The translations under genes were made by a program, and so were the position numbers. The notes beneath the pieces were generated by a model, which saw only the letters and a program-made list of their open reading frames with translations, searched no databases and was not told the DNA's origin. A stretch of 64,000 nt of DNA from Lachnospiraceae bacterium A4 (GTDB lineage Bacteria > Bacillota > Clostridia > Lachnospirales > Lachnospiraceae). The stretch lies in assembly GCA_000403215.2 (NCBI GenBank), contig KE159527.1:614083-678082 (forward strand). The letters are read 5' to 3'. Position 1 is the first letter of the stretch. Each line of letters begins with the position of its first letter. Positions 35,512 through 43,890 of this stretch are shown here, one piece after another.

Positions 35512-37155
35512 TTAAGATATCAGCGCCAGCAGCTCTTCTACATTTTTCTTGCCAAATACCACTTTTTCATCATTGAGCACGATACATGGAACACTCATCA
35601 CATTGTATTTTTCCTTCAATTCCGGATAATGCGGCAAGTCAAACATCTCCGCTGTGACATGCTCTGACGCTGCCGCAATCCGCTGTGCGGACATCACAGA
35701 CTCCGGGCACATCGTACAGCTAAGTGAGACCAGAACTTTGATATTTGTTTTCTTCGAAACTGCCTGAAGCTTTGCCGCAGTCTCTTGGTCAAGCTCCTGT
35801 CCGGGGCCTGCCACATTGTACAATGCAATCACAAAGGAATTGAATTCATGTCCCCCGGGCACGCCATGAAAATAGATGCCGCTGCTCTTCCCCGTGTGGT
35901 CAATCAGCTCCATTGCCGGCAGCGCCACTGTATCCGCCGCCTCTTTGGCAGGCTGCTCTGTCCATACAACCTTGTCTGTAATGCTGACAAGCTCATTCAA
36001 AAATCCTCTGATCTCCGCAGAAAATGCACTCTCGTCGAGCCATGCACGCACTGTCACCACCGAAGTAAACTTTGAAAAAACGCCTGCAAGCTGCTGCCTG
36101 AGCTCATTGCTGATAAAGCCTTCTCCTTTGGTAAAATAGGCCTTCTCATCCCGCGAATCCTGCGGCTTGTGATCCTCCGGCGCCACATACAAATCCGGAA
36201 TAGAAAGTTTCGTGTGAAGCTCTGAGACGACACGTTCTAGTGACGTCGCGGCAACCGCCCCGTCTGAGACTGCCGTCACGACCTGCCTGAGATTCTTGAC
36301 ACACACATCACCCGCCGCAAAGACGCCGGGCACATTGGTCTGCTGGTCTATATCCGTAATCAGATATCCCTGTTCGCTGCGCGCCACACAGTCTGCAATC
36401 CATTTAGTATTCGGCACATAGCCCGCAAAGACAAAGATTCCAAATGTCTCTCCCTGCGGCGCGTCATACCGCCACTGTGTTCCATCTTTGTTATTTTTAA
36501 ATACTGCATAGGACAGCGCCTGCTCTCCGCCTGCCTCCACCAGCTCCGTCTCAAATACCGTCTCGATATTGGAAAATTGCTTTAACTGGTCGGACACGGT
36601 TTTGGCGCAGGTATAGTCTGGCTCGCGCACAATCAATGTTACCTTTCTGGCATATTTGGTGAGAAACATGCCCTCCTCCACTGCCGCAAAGCCGCCGCCG
36701 ATGACAAATACATCTTTTCCGGTAAAAAATTCACCGTCACAGGTGGCGCAGTATGCCACGCCCCTGCCCTGAAATTCTTTCTCGCCCTGAAACCCGAGTT
36801 TTCGCGGATTTGCGCCCGGCGCAAGGATAATGCCCAGCGCCTCATAGTCCCCCTTGGTCGTATGCAGGCGCTTTATTTCCTGCTCAAGCTCCATGTCAAG
36901 CACCTCCGCAATCGCAAACGCTGCCCCAAAACGCTCTGCCTGTGTGCGCATATGCGCTGTCAGTTCCTTTCCGCCTGCCATCTCCACACCGGGATAGTTG
37001 ACAATCTCCGAAGTGATCGTAATCTGCCCGCCTATTTTGCTCTTCTCGAGCACGAGCACCCTGTACTTTGCCCTCGCCGCATAGATTGCCGCCGACAAAC
37101 CTGCGGGCCCCGCTCCCACGATTATCACATCATATAACCTGTCATGTGCTTCCAT
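35512..37155 (-). CDS. ahpF: AhpF-like disulfide reductase with C-terminal redox domain
   Basis: The 547-residue flavoprotein begins with a thioredoxin-reductase module: FAD motif VIIVGAGPAGLSAA, redox pair Cys136/Cys139 (YCATCDG), NADPH motif VFVIGGGFAAVE, and NVPGVFAAGDV. After residue 340 comes a tandem thioredoxin-fold domain with Cys480/Cys483 in VLVSLSCTMCPESV, matching the N-terminal domain of classical AhpF. Here that domain is at the C-terminus. It most likely reduces the AhpC coded immediately upstream, 8 bases away. A strong terminator ends the operon. Confidence 0.85.
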   Translation of the reverse strand: MEAHDRLYDVIIVGAGPAGLSAAIYAARAKYRVLVLEKSKIGGQITITSEIVNYPGVEMAGGKELTAHMRTQAERFGAAFAIAEVLDMELEQEIKRLHTTKGDYEALGIILAPGANPRKLGFQGEKEFQGRGVAYCATCDGEFFTGKDVFVIGGGFAAVEEGMFLTKYARKVTLIVREPDYTCAKTVSDQLKQFSNIETVFETELVEAGGEQALSYAVFKNNKDGTQWRYDAPQGETFGIFVFAGYVPNTKWIADCVARSEQGYLITDIDQQTNVPGVFAAGDVCVKNLRQVVTAVSDGAVAATSLERVVSELHTKLSIPDLYVAPEDHKPQDSRDEKAYFTKGEGFISNELRQQLAGVFSKFTSVVTVRAWLDESAFSAEIRGFLNELVSITDKVVWTEQPAKEAADTVALPAMELIDHTGKSSGIYFHGVPGGHEFNSFVIALYNVAGPGQELDQETAAKLQAVSKKTNIKVLVSLSCTMCPESVMSAQRIAAASEHVTAEMFDLPHYPELKEKYNVMSVPCIVLNDEKVVFGKKNVEELLALIS

Positions 37156-37163
37156 CGGCCCAC

Positions 37164-37727
37164 CTACAGCAATCCAACCAAATCAAGACTCGGCTTCAGC
37201 GTCTCCGCGCCCGGCTGCCACTTTGCAGGACACACCTGATCGCCGTGTTCTGCGACAAACTGTGATGCCTGCACACGGCGGAAAAGCTCCTCTGCATTTC
37301 GTCCCACATTGCCTGCAATGACCTCATAGGCAACAATCTTTCCCTGTGGATTGACGATAAAGCTTCCCCGCTCTGCAAGCCCATCCTCCTCGATCAGCAC
37401 ATCAAACCCTCTTGCAAGGACAGCCGTCGGGTCTGCAAGCATCGGATACTGAAGCTTCTGGATTGTCTTGGACACATCATGCCATGCCTTGTGCACAAAA
37501 TGCGTATCGCAGGACACACTGTAGATCTCACAGCCGATTTTCTTAAAATCCTCATATTTATTGGCAAGATCTTCAAGCTCTGTAGGGCATACAAACGTAA
37601 AATCCGCTGGATAAAAAAAGAACACACTCCATTTTCCCAGTACGTCCTGCTTCGTAACCTCCTTAAAATCATTGTTCACATATGCCTGCACTTTAAAATC
37701 CACAATTTCCCGGTTGATTAATGACAT
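37164..37727 (-). CDS. ahpC: Alkyl hydroperoxide reductase subunit C (2-Cys peroxiredoxin)
   Basis: The 187-residue peroxiredoxin has the peroxidatic Cys in FYPADFTFVCPTELEDLA and the resolving Cys in DQVCPAKWQPGAE near the C-terminus. It reduces hydrogen peroxide and organic peroxides and is recycled by the AhpF-like reductase downstream. ATG at 37727 is preceded by GAAGGAGGAA at a good distance; the open frame upstream of it has no homology. It heads the two-gene peroxide-defence operon. Confidence 0.96.
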   Translation of the reverse strand: MSLINREIVDFKVQAYVNNDFKEVTKQDVLGKWSVFFFYPADFTFVCPTELEDLANKYEDFKKIGCEIYSVSCDTHFVHKAWHDVSKTIQKLQYPMLADPTAVLARGFDVLIEEDGLAERGSFIVNPQGKIVAYEVIAGNVGRNAEELFRRVQASQFVAEHGDQVCPAKWQPGAETLKPSLDLVGLL

Positions 37728-37922
37728 TGTACTATTCCTCCTTCTTCGATAACGCTTTAATAATTGAAAATAAAAAACAAGATCATAAACGGCTTCACTA
37801 CATACCGCCCTATATTTTAGCTTAACCAGCATTTCCGCTTCTATGCACTGTCCTGTCAATTCATCATCTTTATTCGCGCGCTGGTCGTCCGCCAGCTTAT
37901 GCTGGCATTTTCTTTTCGACGC

Positions 37923-37969
37923 AAAAATACCTGACCAAGAAGCTTGCTGTATCCTCTTAATCAGGTATT
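37923..37969 (-). terminator. Intrinsic terminator after hybrid kinase gene
   Basis: AATACCTGA and TCAGGTATT pair and run into TTTTTG on the minus strand. Confidence 0.75.
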
Positions 37970-37983
37970 GTTTTATTTTAATA

Positions 37984-40527
37984 CTAATTCTTTAAATATT
38001 TTTTCAAAAGCTGTGTCAGACGGTTCACATCGATCGGCTTTGCCACATGCTCATTCATGCCGCAGTCAAGGCATCGCTGTATGTCGTCTGAAAAAGCATC
38101 TGCTGTCATGGCAATAATAGGCAGGTTCGCATCCTTGCGCACCAGTGCACGGATTGACTTCGCCGCATCATATCCATTCATCACAGGCATTCGTATATCC
38201 ATCAGCACTACATCAAAGTAGCCCAGTTCAGACTGCTCAAACTTCTCCACGCAGATTTGGCCATTTTCCGCACGTTCTAACTGAAAACCAGCCTCTGATA
38301 ACAAGTCCTCCGCAATCTCCCAGTTCAGGTCATTGTCCTCTGCAAGCAAAATACGCTTTCCCTGGAAACTGCTGTGTGGAACCTTCTCCTTCTTCTCCGT
38401 CTCCTCCTCAGGCGCCTCCATCATATGACGGCTGAGTCCCAGATAGAGATTGGACTTAAACAGCGGCTTTGAGATAAAGCCCTGAATCCCTGCTTCTTTT
38501 GCCTCATCTTCAATCTCACTCCAGTCATATGCCGAAATAATCAGAATCGGAACATTGTCGCCCAAGTGCTTGCGCATCTCTCGCGCTGTATGCAGCCCGT
38601 CCATTCCCGGCATTTTCCAGTCTAAGAGCACGATCTCATAGCCGTTGCCCTCCTCATGGCATTTTTTTGCCATCGCTACAGCAGTCTCTCCATCGACAGC
38701 CCACTGCGCCTCAATGCCGATCTCACTGAGTGACTCGACCGCACTTTGACAGAGATCTTTGTTGTTGTCAACCACCAGCATCCGCCAAGGCGGCAGCTTC
38801 ATATCCTCCACCTTGACGTCTGCCTTCTCCAGATCAAGCGTGATATGGAACTCGCTTCCTTTGCCGGGCGCGCTATGTAATTCAATGCTTCCCTTCATCG
38901 TATCGACGATCGCTTTTGTGATCGCCATGCCAAGGCCGGTTCCTTCGATTTTATCAATCTGCGCCTTCTCTTCTCTGGTAAAAGTATCAAAAATCTTTTC
39001 CTGAAACTCCTGTGTCATTCCGATGCCGCTGTCCTTCACCCTGAAATGGCACCGCACATACTGCTCACCCAGCGGGGAAGCCTCCTGCTCAAGATAGACA
39101 TTGATTCTGCCATGCTCCGGTGTGAACTTGATCGCGTTAGACAGCAGGTTGATCAAAATCTGGTTCAAGCGGACACTGTCACAGTGGACATCCTCTGTCT
39201 GGATTTTCTGGATAAAAATATCAAAGTGCTGCTGCCTCTCCTTGACCTGCGGCTGCACGATATTGACGATACTGTCCATGATCTCCCGAAGCGATACCTG
39301 ATTCATATTCAAGGTCAGCTTGCCGCTCTCAATCTTGGACATATCCAGCACGTCATTGATCAGTCCGAGCAAGTGCCTGCTCGACATGGTAATCTTGCCA
39401 AGACAGTCCTTCACGCGCTCCTGATTGTCTATATTTGCCATCGCGATTGCGGTCATGCCTACAATCCCGTTCATCGGCGTGCGGATATCATGGCTCATGC
39501 TCGATAAAAATTCACTCTTTGCCTTATTTGCCTTGACTGCTTCCCGCTTTGCCAGCTCAAGCTCTCTCATCTGCTGTCTTTCCAGCTTATAATAGATCAT
39601 AAAAATGATGACAATGCCGCCAATGATAATAAAACACATCAGCAGTGTTGCGGACTGGCGGTCCAGGCTCAAATCCTGCAAAATCCTGTCCAGCGTCCCA
39701 AATGGCATCATTGAGAGCAGATACCATTCTGAATTGGGCAGCTCTGTACACAGCAAATATCTTCTCTCATTGTCCATACAGGCAACCGTGGCATACTCTG
39801 TGCCGGCGGCAATTGCATCCTGAAGCTCATGCGCATACTGCCATCCGCTTTTGCCGTTGAACTCACAAAAAGTCTGATTGATATTTTCAAAAAAAGAATT
39901 TTCCCTTGTCCGAATGACAAAAGTGCCGTCCCTGCGGATAATATAGGAGTACATCAGGGAGTTTTTATCGTCCAGCGCAAGCACTTTTTCGAGATACTCC
40001 ATCGGTATCGCCGCCACCATTGCAAAGCTGGTCTTGCCGCCCTTCATTGGATATTCCACATTGATCAGCATACACATCACGCGCTCGCCCTCAGAGCTGA
40101 CGCCGGAGAACACGCGCAGACTGCTGTCCTGCAATACCTTTTGAAAGACCTCCTCGCTCTCATACTCTACCTCACTGCCGTAGATCAATTCACTTTCGCC
40201 TTCTTTTGTATACAGTCCAAGATATTCAAAATCCCGAACCTGCGCGCTCACCACAAGCTGGTCAATCATTTCCTGTCCATATTCCATTTCCTCTGGCGGA
40301 TGCCGCTGTACGATTCCCTCCATCTCCAAGATCTGCGAATCAATCACTGCATCAAATTTCTCCTGCATCTGTTTTGCGATTGCAGACATATAGATCTTTC
40401 CGACCTCATTGATCGCACCATCACTTTTGCCAGATACATATACCGATGTAATCGTAAACATAACGATACATACGAAAATCAGAATAGAAAAACTTACCAC
40501 TAAAAATTTTTTTGTATTTTTTATCAT
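37984..40527 (-). CDS. Hybrid sensor histidine kinase with two receiver domains
   Basis: The 847-residue protein has membrane helices at about 8-30 and 294-314 flanking an extracellular Cache-like sensor. Then come the dimerisation/phosphoacceptor domain (His346 in SMSHDIRTPMNGIVGM), an ATPase domain (NLLSNAIKFTPEHG, GTGLGMAITKAI), and two receiver domains with phosphoacceptor Asp in VLLDWKMPGMDG and VLMDIRMPVMNG. It has no DNA-binding output, so it needs a separate phosphotransfer partner or acts by protein contact. It is a single transcription unit with its own terminator. Confidence 0.93.
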   Translation of the reverse strand: MIKNTKKFLVVSFSILIFVCIVMFTITSVYVSGKSDGAINEVGKIYMSAIAKQMQEKFDAVIDSQILEMEGIVQRHPPEEMEYGQEMIDQLVVSAQVRDFEYLGLYTKEGESELIYGSEVEYESEEVFQKVLQDSSLRVFSGVSSEGERVMCMLINVEYPMKGGKTSFAMVAAIPMEYLEKVLALDDKNSLMYSYIIRRDGTFVIRTRENSFFENINQTFCEFNGKSGWQYAHELQDAIAAGTEYATVACMDNERRYLLCTELPNSEWYLLSMMPFGTLDRILQDLSLDRQSATLLMCFIIIGGIVIIFMIYYKLERQQMRELELAKREAVKANKAKSEFLSSMSHDIRTPMNGIVGMTAIAMANIDNQERVKDCLGKITMSSRHLLGLINDVLDMSKIESGKLTLNMNQVSLREIMDSIVNIVQPQVKERQQHFDIFIQKIQTEDVHCDSVRLNQILINLLSNAIKFTPEHGRINVYLEQEASPLGEQYVRCHFRVKDSGIGMTQEFQEKIFDTFTREEKAQIDKIEGTGLGMAITKAIVDTMKGSIELHSAPGKGSEFHITLDLEKADVKVEDMKLPPWRMLVVDNNKDLCQSAVESLSEIGIEAQWAVDGETAVAMAKKCHEEGNGYEIVLLDWKMPGMDGLHTAREMRKHLGDNVPILIISAYDWSEIEDEAKEAGIQGFISKPLFKSNLYLGLSRHMMEAPEEETEKKEKVPHSSFQGKRILLAEDNDLNWEIAEDLLSEAGFQLERAENGQICVEKFEQSELGYFDVVLMDIRMPVMNGYDAAKSIRALVRKDANLPIIAMTADAFSDDIQRCLDCGMNEHVAKPIDVNRLTQLLKKYLKN

Positions 40528-40678
40528 TACGCTTCCTCTTTTTTAATAATATTTGTATCCTAAAATTTTATGCTTCTTTTCTCCTCATTTTTCTTTGTTC
40601 GGACTTACCACCTCTCGTTATGAAAAAAATACATTTTGGAACACGATTATTCCATTATACAAATATATCTATTGAAAG

Positions 40679-41155
40679 TCAACCTGTTAAAATGGTTTCC
40701 ATCCCAATCTTCTGCGGTACTAGTCCACAGCGTTCATAAAACCGCAGCGCGCCTTCATTGCACGCCCACACGTTCAATGTGACATTGTAGCAGTGCTGCT
40801 TTTTTGCAAAATCAAGTACAAAATCATACAGGCTTCTGCCGATCTGCTGACCGCGGCAGTGCTCGTCAACACACAAATCATCTATATATAAGGTACGGAT
40901 ATCTGTCAGAATGTTATCGCCAATATGCTGCTGAAAGATACAAAAAGCATAGCCCATCACCTGCTCTTTCTCGTCAACCGCCACAAATACAGGTCTTTTA
41001 TCCTTCCCAAGCAGTGCGCGCAGCTCTTCGTCCGTATACTTCTTCGTATCTTTTTGAAACAAATCGGGTCTGCCCTCATGGTGCACCGCCAGCACCTGAC
41101 AGAGCAGACAGTTGATTCCCTCCATATCCTTTTCATTTGCACGTCTGATCTTCAT
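40679..41155 (-). CDS. GNAT-family N-acetyltransferase
   Basis: The 158-residue GNAT domain begins MKIRRANEKDMEGI and has RTLYIDDLCVDEHCRGQQIGRSLYDFV, the acetyl-CoA binding motif, and NVWACNEGALRFYERCGLVPQ at the end. It belongs to the small stand-alone RimI/PhnO-like group, with no visible substrate clue. It lies alone between the hybrid kinase and the LysR regulator. Confidence 0.88.
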   Translation of the reverse strand: MKIRRANEKDMEGINCLLCQVLAVHHEGRPDLFQKDTKKYTDEELRALLGKDKRPVFVAVDEKEQVMGYAFCIFQQHIGDNILTDIRTLYIDDLCVDEHCRGQQIGRSLYDFVLDFAKKQHCYNVTLNVWACNEGALRFYERCGLVPQKIGMETILTG

Positions 41156-41261
41156 GCTATCCTTCTCCCTTTCGCTGCATTCCCACTTACTAATCTACTG
41201 AATATAAGAAGAACTTTCAACGAACATAAAATAAACAAAATATTAATTTTTTATAATATTT

Positions 41262-42140
41262 TTATTTCAAAAAATCCAAAAATTTTTTCTCACATCTGTT
41301 TTGCCCTCTCTTTAAATCATACACTGCGCAGACGGCACGCGGCGGCATCTGCTCGTACACTGGAATCTCAAATATCGTTTCTGCCTCTAACTCTGGCTGT
41401 GCCAAAGGCGCTGGCACATAACCGATTCCCAGATTGTTCTGAATCATTGGTATCATCAAATCTGAGGTTGCAACCTCAATGTCAGGCTTGAGCATCATTC
41501 CGTTCTCAAGAAAAAAATCACAGATCATGTCATAAGTCACGGTGTTTTTGCCAAGGCACACCCACGGACAGCCCGAAAGCTCTTTTAAGTGCCGCCTCTC
41601 CAATGCCAGCTTGCGGAAATTGCCGCCGCAGACCAGTTTCTCGCGAAACGTTAGCAGCTTTTTGCAGGCAAAGTTTCTGCCGATGCTGACCGGGCTGGTG
41701 ACGACACAGATCTCCACAGCGCCTTTGGTCAATTCCTCTAGTGCGGCTTTGGTGCTGTAATTGTAGATTTTAAAACGCACCTTGGGATTTTTTCGCTTAA
41801 ATTCTTTGAGTTTCTGAAAAAGAAACAGATGCAGTGCCGTCTCCGTCGTGCCAAGCACGATCGTCCCCTCTGTCTGACTGCTGCTGCCAATCTCCTCCTC
41901 CGCTGTCTGTAGCTGCAAAAATGCCGCAGAGACACGTTCATACAACAGCTCTCCCTTTTCTGTAAACGTTATTCCCTTATTGCTGCGCAGCAATAGTTGG
42001 CAGCCCAGCGCATCCTCCAAAAGTTTGATTACCCGCGTCACATTCGGCTGGCTCCCGCCGAGCGCCTGCGCCGCCTTGGTGATATTTCTGTATTTCCCTA
42101 CATAATAATAAACTTTATAGTACTCATAATTGATATCCAT
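41262..42140 (-). CDS. LysR-family transcriptional regulator
   Basis: The 292-residue protein has the LysR N-terminal HTH, YKVYYYVGKYRNITKAAQAL then GGSQPNVTRVIKLLEDALGCQLLLRSNKGITFTEKG, followed by a substrate-binding co-inducer domain. It is transcribed away from the MATE gene at 42282; the 141-base gap probably holds shared control sites, so it may regulate that pump. No effector can be named from sequence. Confidence 0.92.
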   Translation of the reverse strand: MDINYEYYKVYYYVGKYRNITKAAQALGGSQPNVTRVIKLLEDALGCQLLLRSNKGITFTEKGELLYERVSAAFLQLQTAEEEIGSSSQTEGTIVLGTTETALHLFLFQKLKEFKRKNPKVRFKIYNYSTKAALEELTKGAVEICVVTSPVSIGRNFACKKLLTFREKLVCGGNFRKLALERRHLKELSGCPWVCLGKNTVTYDMICDFFLENGMMLKPDIEVATSDLMIPMIQNNLGIGYVPAPLAQPELEAETIFEIPVYEQMPPRAVCAVYDLKRGQNRCEKKFLDFLK

Positions 42141-42281
42141 ATCGTTTGAACCTTCTTATCATATAAATTTTATATGGCTAATATATAAAATATATATTTT
42201 TCATATTGCTTTTTGTCCATTATAATGTGTATGAAGATAATTGTAAATGGTATTTTAATAAGGAAAGGATATGAGTCTGTC

Positions 42282-43598
42282 ATGAACCAAGATCTCACCG
42301 TAGGAAATCCGCAAACTGTATTATGGAAATTCTGTCTGCCAATGTTTGGAAGCATCATCTTTCAGCAGCTCTACAATATCGCAGACAGCCTCGTCGCCGG
42401 CAAATTTATCGGGGAGAACGCCCTCGCCGCTGTCGGCAACAGCTACAATGTCACCCTTGTCTTTATCGCTTTTGCGTTTGGCTGCAATATTGGCTGCTCG
42501 GTGATTGTCTCCCAGTACTTCGGCGCAAAGGAGTATGCAGCAATGAAAACCGCGGTTTACACCGCATTGATCTCAAGCGCGGTATTATGTGCTGTGCTGA
42601 TGTTCACAGGCTTTTTATGCTGTGATCCGCTGCTTGCCCAGATGAAAACCCAGCCTGAAATCATGGCAGACTCCGCCCTCTATATGGATATTTACATACT
42701 GGGGCTTCCCTTCCTGTTCTTTTACAACATCGCCACAGGCATTTTCACCGCACTGGGAGATTCCAAGACACCCTTTTATTTTCTTGCCTTTTCTTCAATC
42801 TCCAACATCGCAGTGGACATTCTGTTTGTAAAATGCTTTCACATGGGAATAGCCGGTGTCGCATGGGCTACCTTTTTATGCCAAGGCATCAGTTGTGTGC
42901 TGTCCATGCTTCTGCTATTAAAAAGGCTTTCTGCTATTAAGGCAGACAAAAAAGCAGGGCTTTTCTCGTTTGCCCTGCTCAAAAAATTTGCTGTGATCGC
43001 GGTGCCAAGTATCTTGCAGCAGTCCTTTATCTCTGTCGGAAACATCTTGCTTCAGAGCGTGATCAACAGCTATGGCATCAGTGTCACCGCCGGCTATTCT
43101 GCTGCCGTAAAGCTCAACAACCTTGTGATTACCTCCTTTACCACCCTCGGAAACGGCGTGTCAAACTTTACAGCTCAAAATATCGGCGCCGGCATTCCTA
43201 AGCGTGTTCAAAGCGGGCGCCGCGCCGGTTTAAAACTGGTATGGTGCCTGAGTGTTCCGATTGTATTGTTATATGTTTTCTTTGGAAAAGAACTGCTATT
43301 GCTGTTTATGGATTCGACCTCCGCAGAAGCCCTGCTGACGGGAAAGCAGTTTCTATGGATTCTGTCCCCCTTTTATTTTATCGTGTCAGCAAAGCTTGTG
43401 ACGGACGGTGTCCTGCGCGGCGCGGGCGCCATGAAGCCCTTTATGGCTGCCACCTTTACTGATTTGCTTCTCCGCGTTGTGCTTGCCTATGTCTTTTCTG
43501 GTATGTTTGGTGTCATCGGCATCTGGTGTGCGTGGCCGATCGGCTGGACGATTGCGACCGCAATGTCTGTATATTTTAACAGGCACCTGAACTGCTGA
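42282..43598 (+). CDS. MATE-family multidrug/Na+ efflux protein
   Basis: The 438-residue membrane protein begins DLTVGNPQTVLWKFCLPMFG, a usual MATE N-terminus, and shows 12 hydrophobic segments in two halves, with QQLYNIADSLVAGKFIGENA and the second-half SVGNILLQSVINSYG. It exports cationic compounds using Na+ or H+ gradients. ATG at 42282 matches the family. The ribosome binding site AGGAAAGG lies rather far upstream, and a four-codon frame ATGAGTCTGTCATGA begins at 42271 and overlaps the start, so a mini-leader may couple translation. Confidence 0.93.
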   Translation: MNQDLTVGNPQTVLWKFCLPMFGSIIFQQLYNIADSLVAGKFIGENALAAVGNSYNVTLVFIAFAFGCNIGCSVIVSQYFGAKEYAAMKTAVYTALISSAVLCAVLMFTGFLCCDPLLAQMKTQPEIMADSALYMDIYILGLPFLFFYNIATGIFTALGDSKTPFYFLAFSSISNIAVDILFVKCFHMGIAGVAWATFLCQGISCVLSMLLLLKRLSAIKADKKAGLFSFALLKKFAVIAVPSILQQSFISVGNILLQSVINSYGISVTAGYSAAVKLNNLVITSFTTLGNGVSNFTAQNIGAGIPKRVQSGRRAGLKLVWCLSVPIVLLYVFFGKELLLLFMDSTSAEALLTGKQFLWILSPFYFIVSAKLVTDGVLRGAGAMKPFMAATFTDLLLRVVLAYVFSGMFGVIGIWCAWPIGWTIATAMSVYFNRHLNC

Positions 43599-43599
43599 C

Positions 43600-43734
43600 T
43601 CAATGGCATCCTTTGCATCTGCTACAGTCGCCGCCGCACTGTAGCGATTTCCCTTTTTTCTTGTCGCGGACCATGCTGCGCACCGCAAGCCCTGCTGCCG
43701 CAGCCAATACGGCTGCCGTGATAAAAGTTCCCAT
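43600..43734 (-). CDS. FeoB-associated Cys-rich membrane protein
   Basis: This 44-residue protein has one membrane helix (TFITAAVLAAAAGLAVRSMV), a basic stretch DKKKGKS, and the Cys pattern QCGGDCSRCKGC, which is the FeoB_associated family signature. Family members normally sit beside feoB for ferrous iron uptake. No feoA or feoB lies in this window. It converges on the MATE gene, with only one base between the stops. Confidence 0.85.
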   Translation of the reverse strand: MGTFITAAVLAAAAGLAVRSMVRDKKKGKSLQCGGDCSRCKGCH

Positions 43735-43890
43735 TACAGCACTCCTTTCTGCGATTCGAACTCTTTAATGTCGCTATTTCATAAAATACCTATTGTAATT
43801 ATCATATACTCCCTGCTACACATTTGTACAAGTTTTTTATCATGAATCCCTTTTCCAATTCCCACAAAGTATGTCGAAATTCCATCTAAA

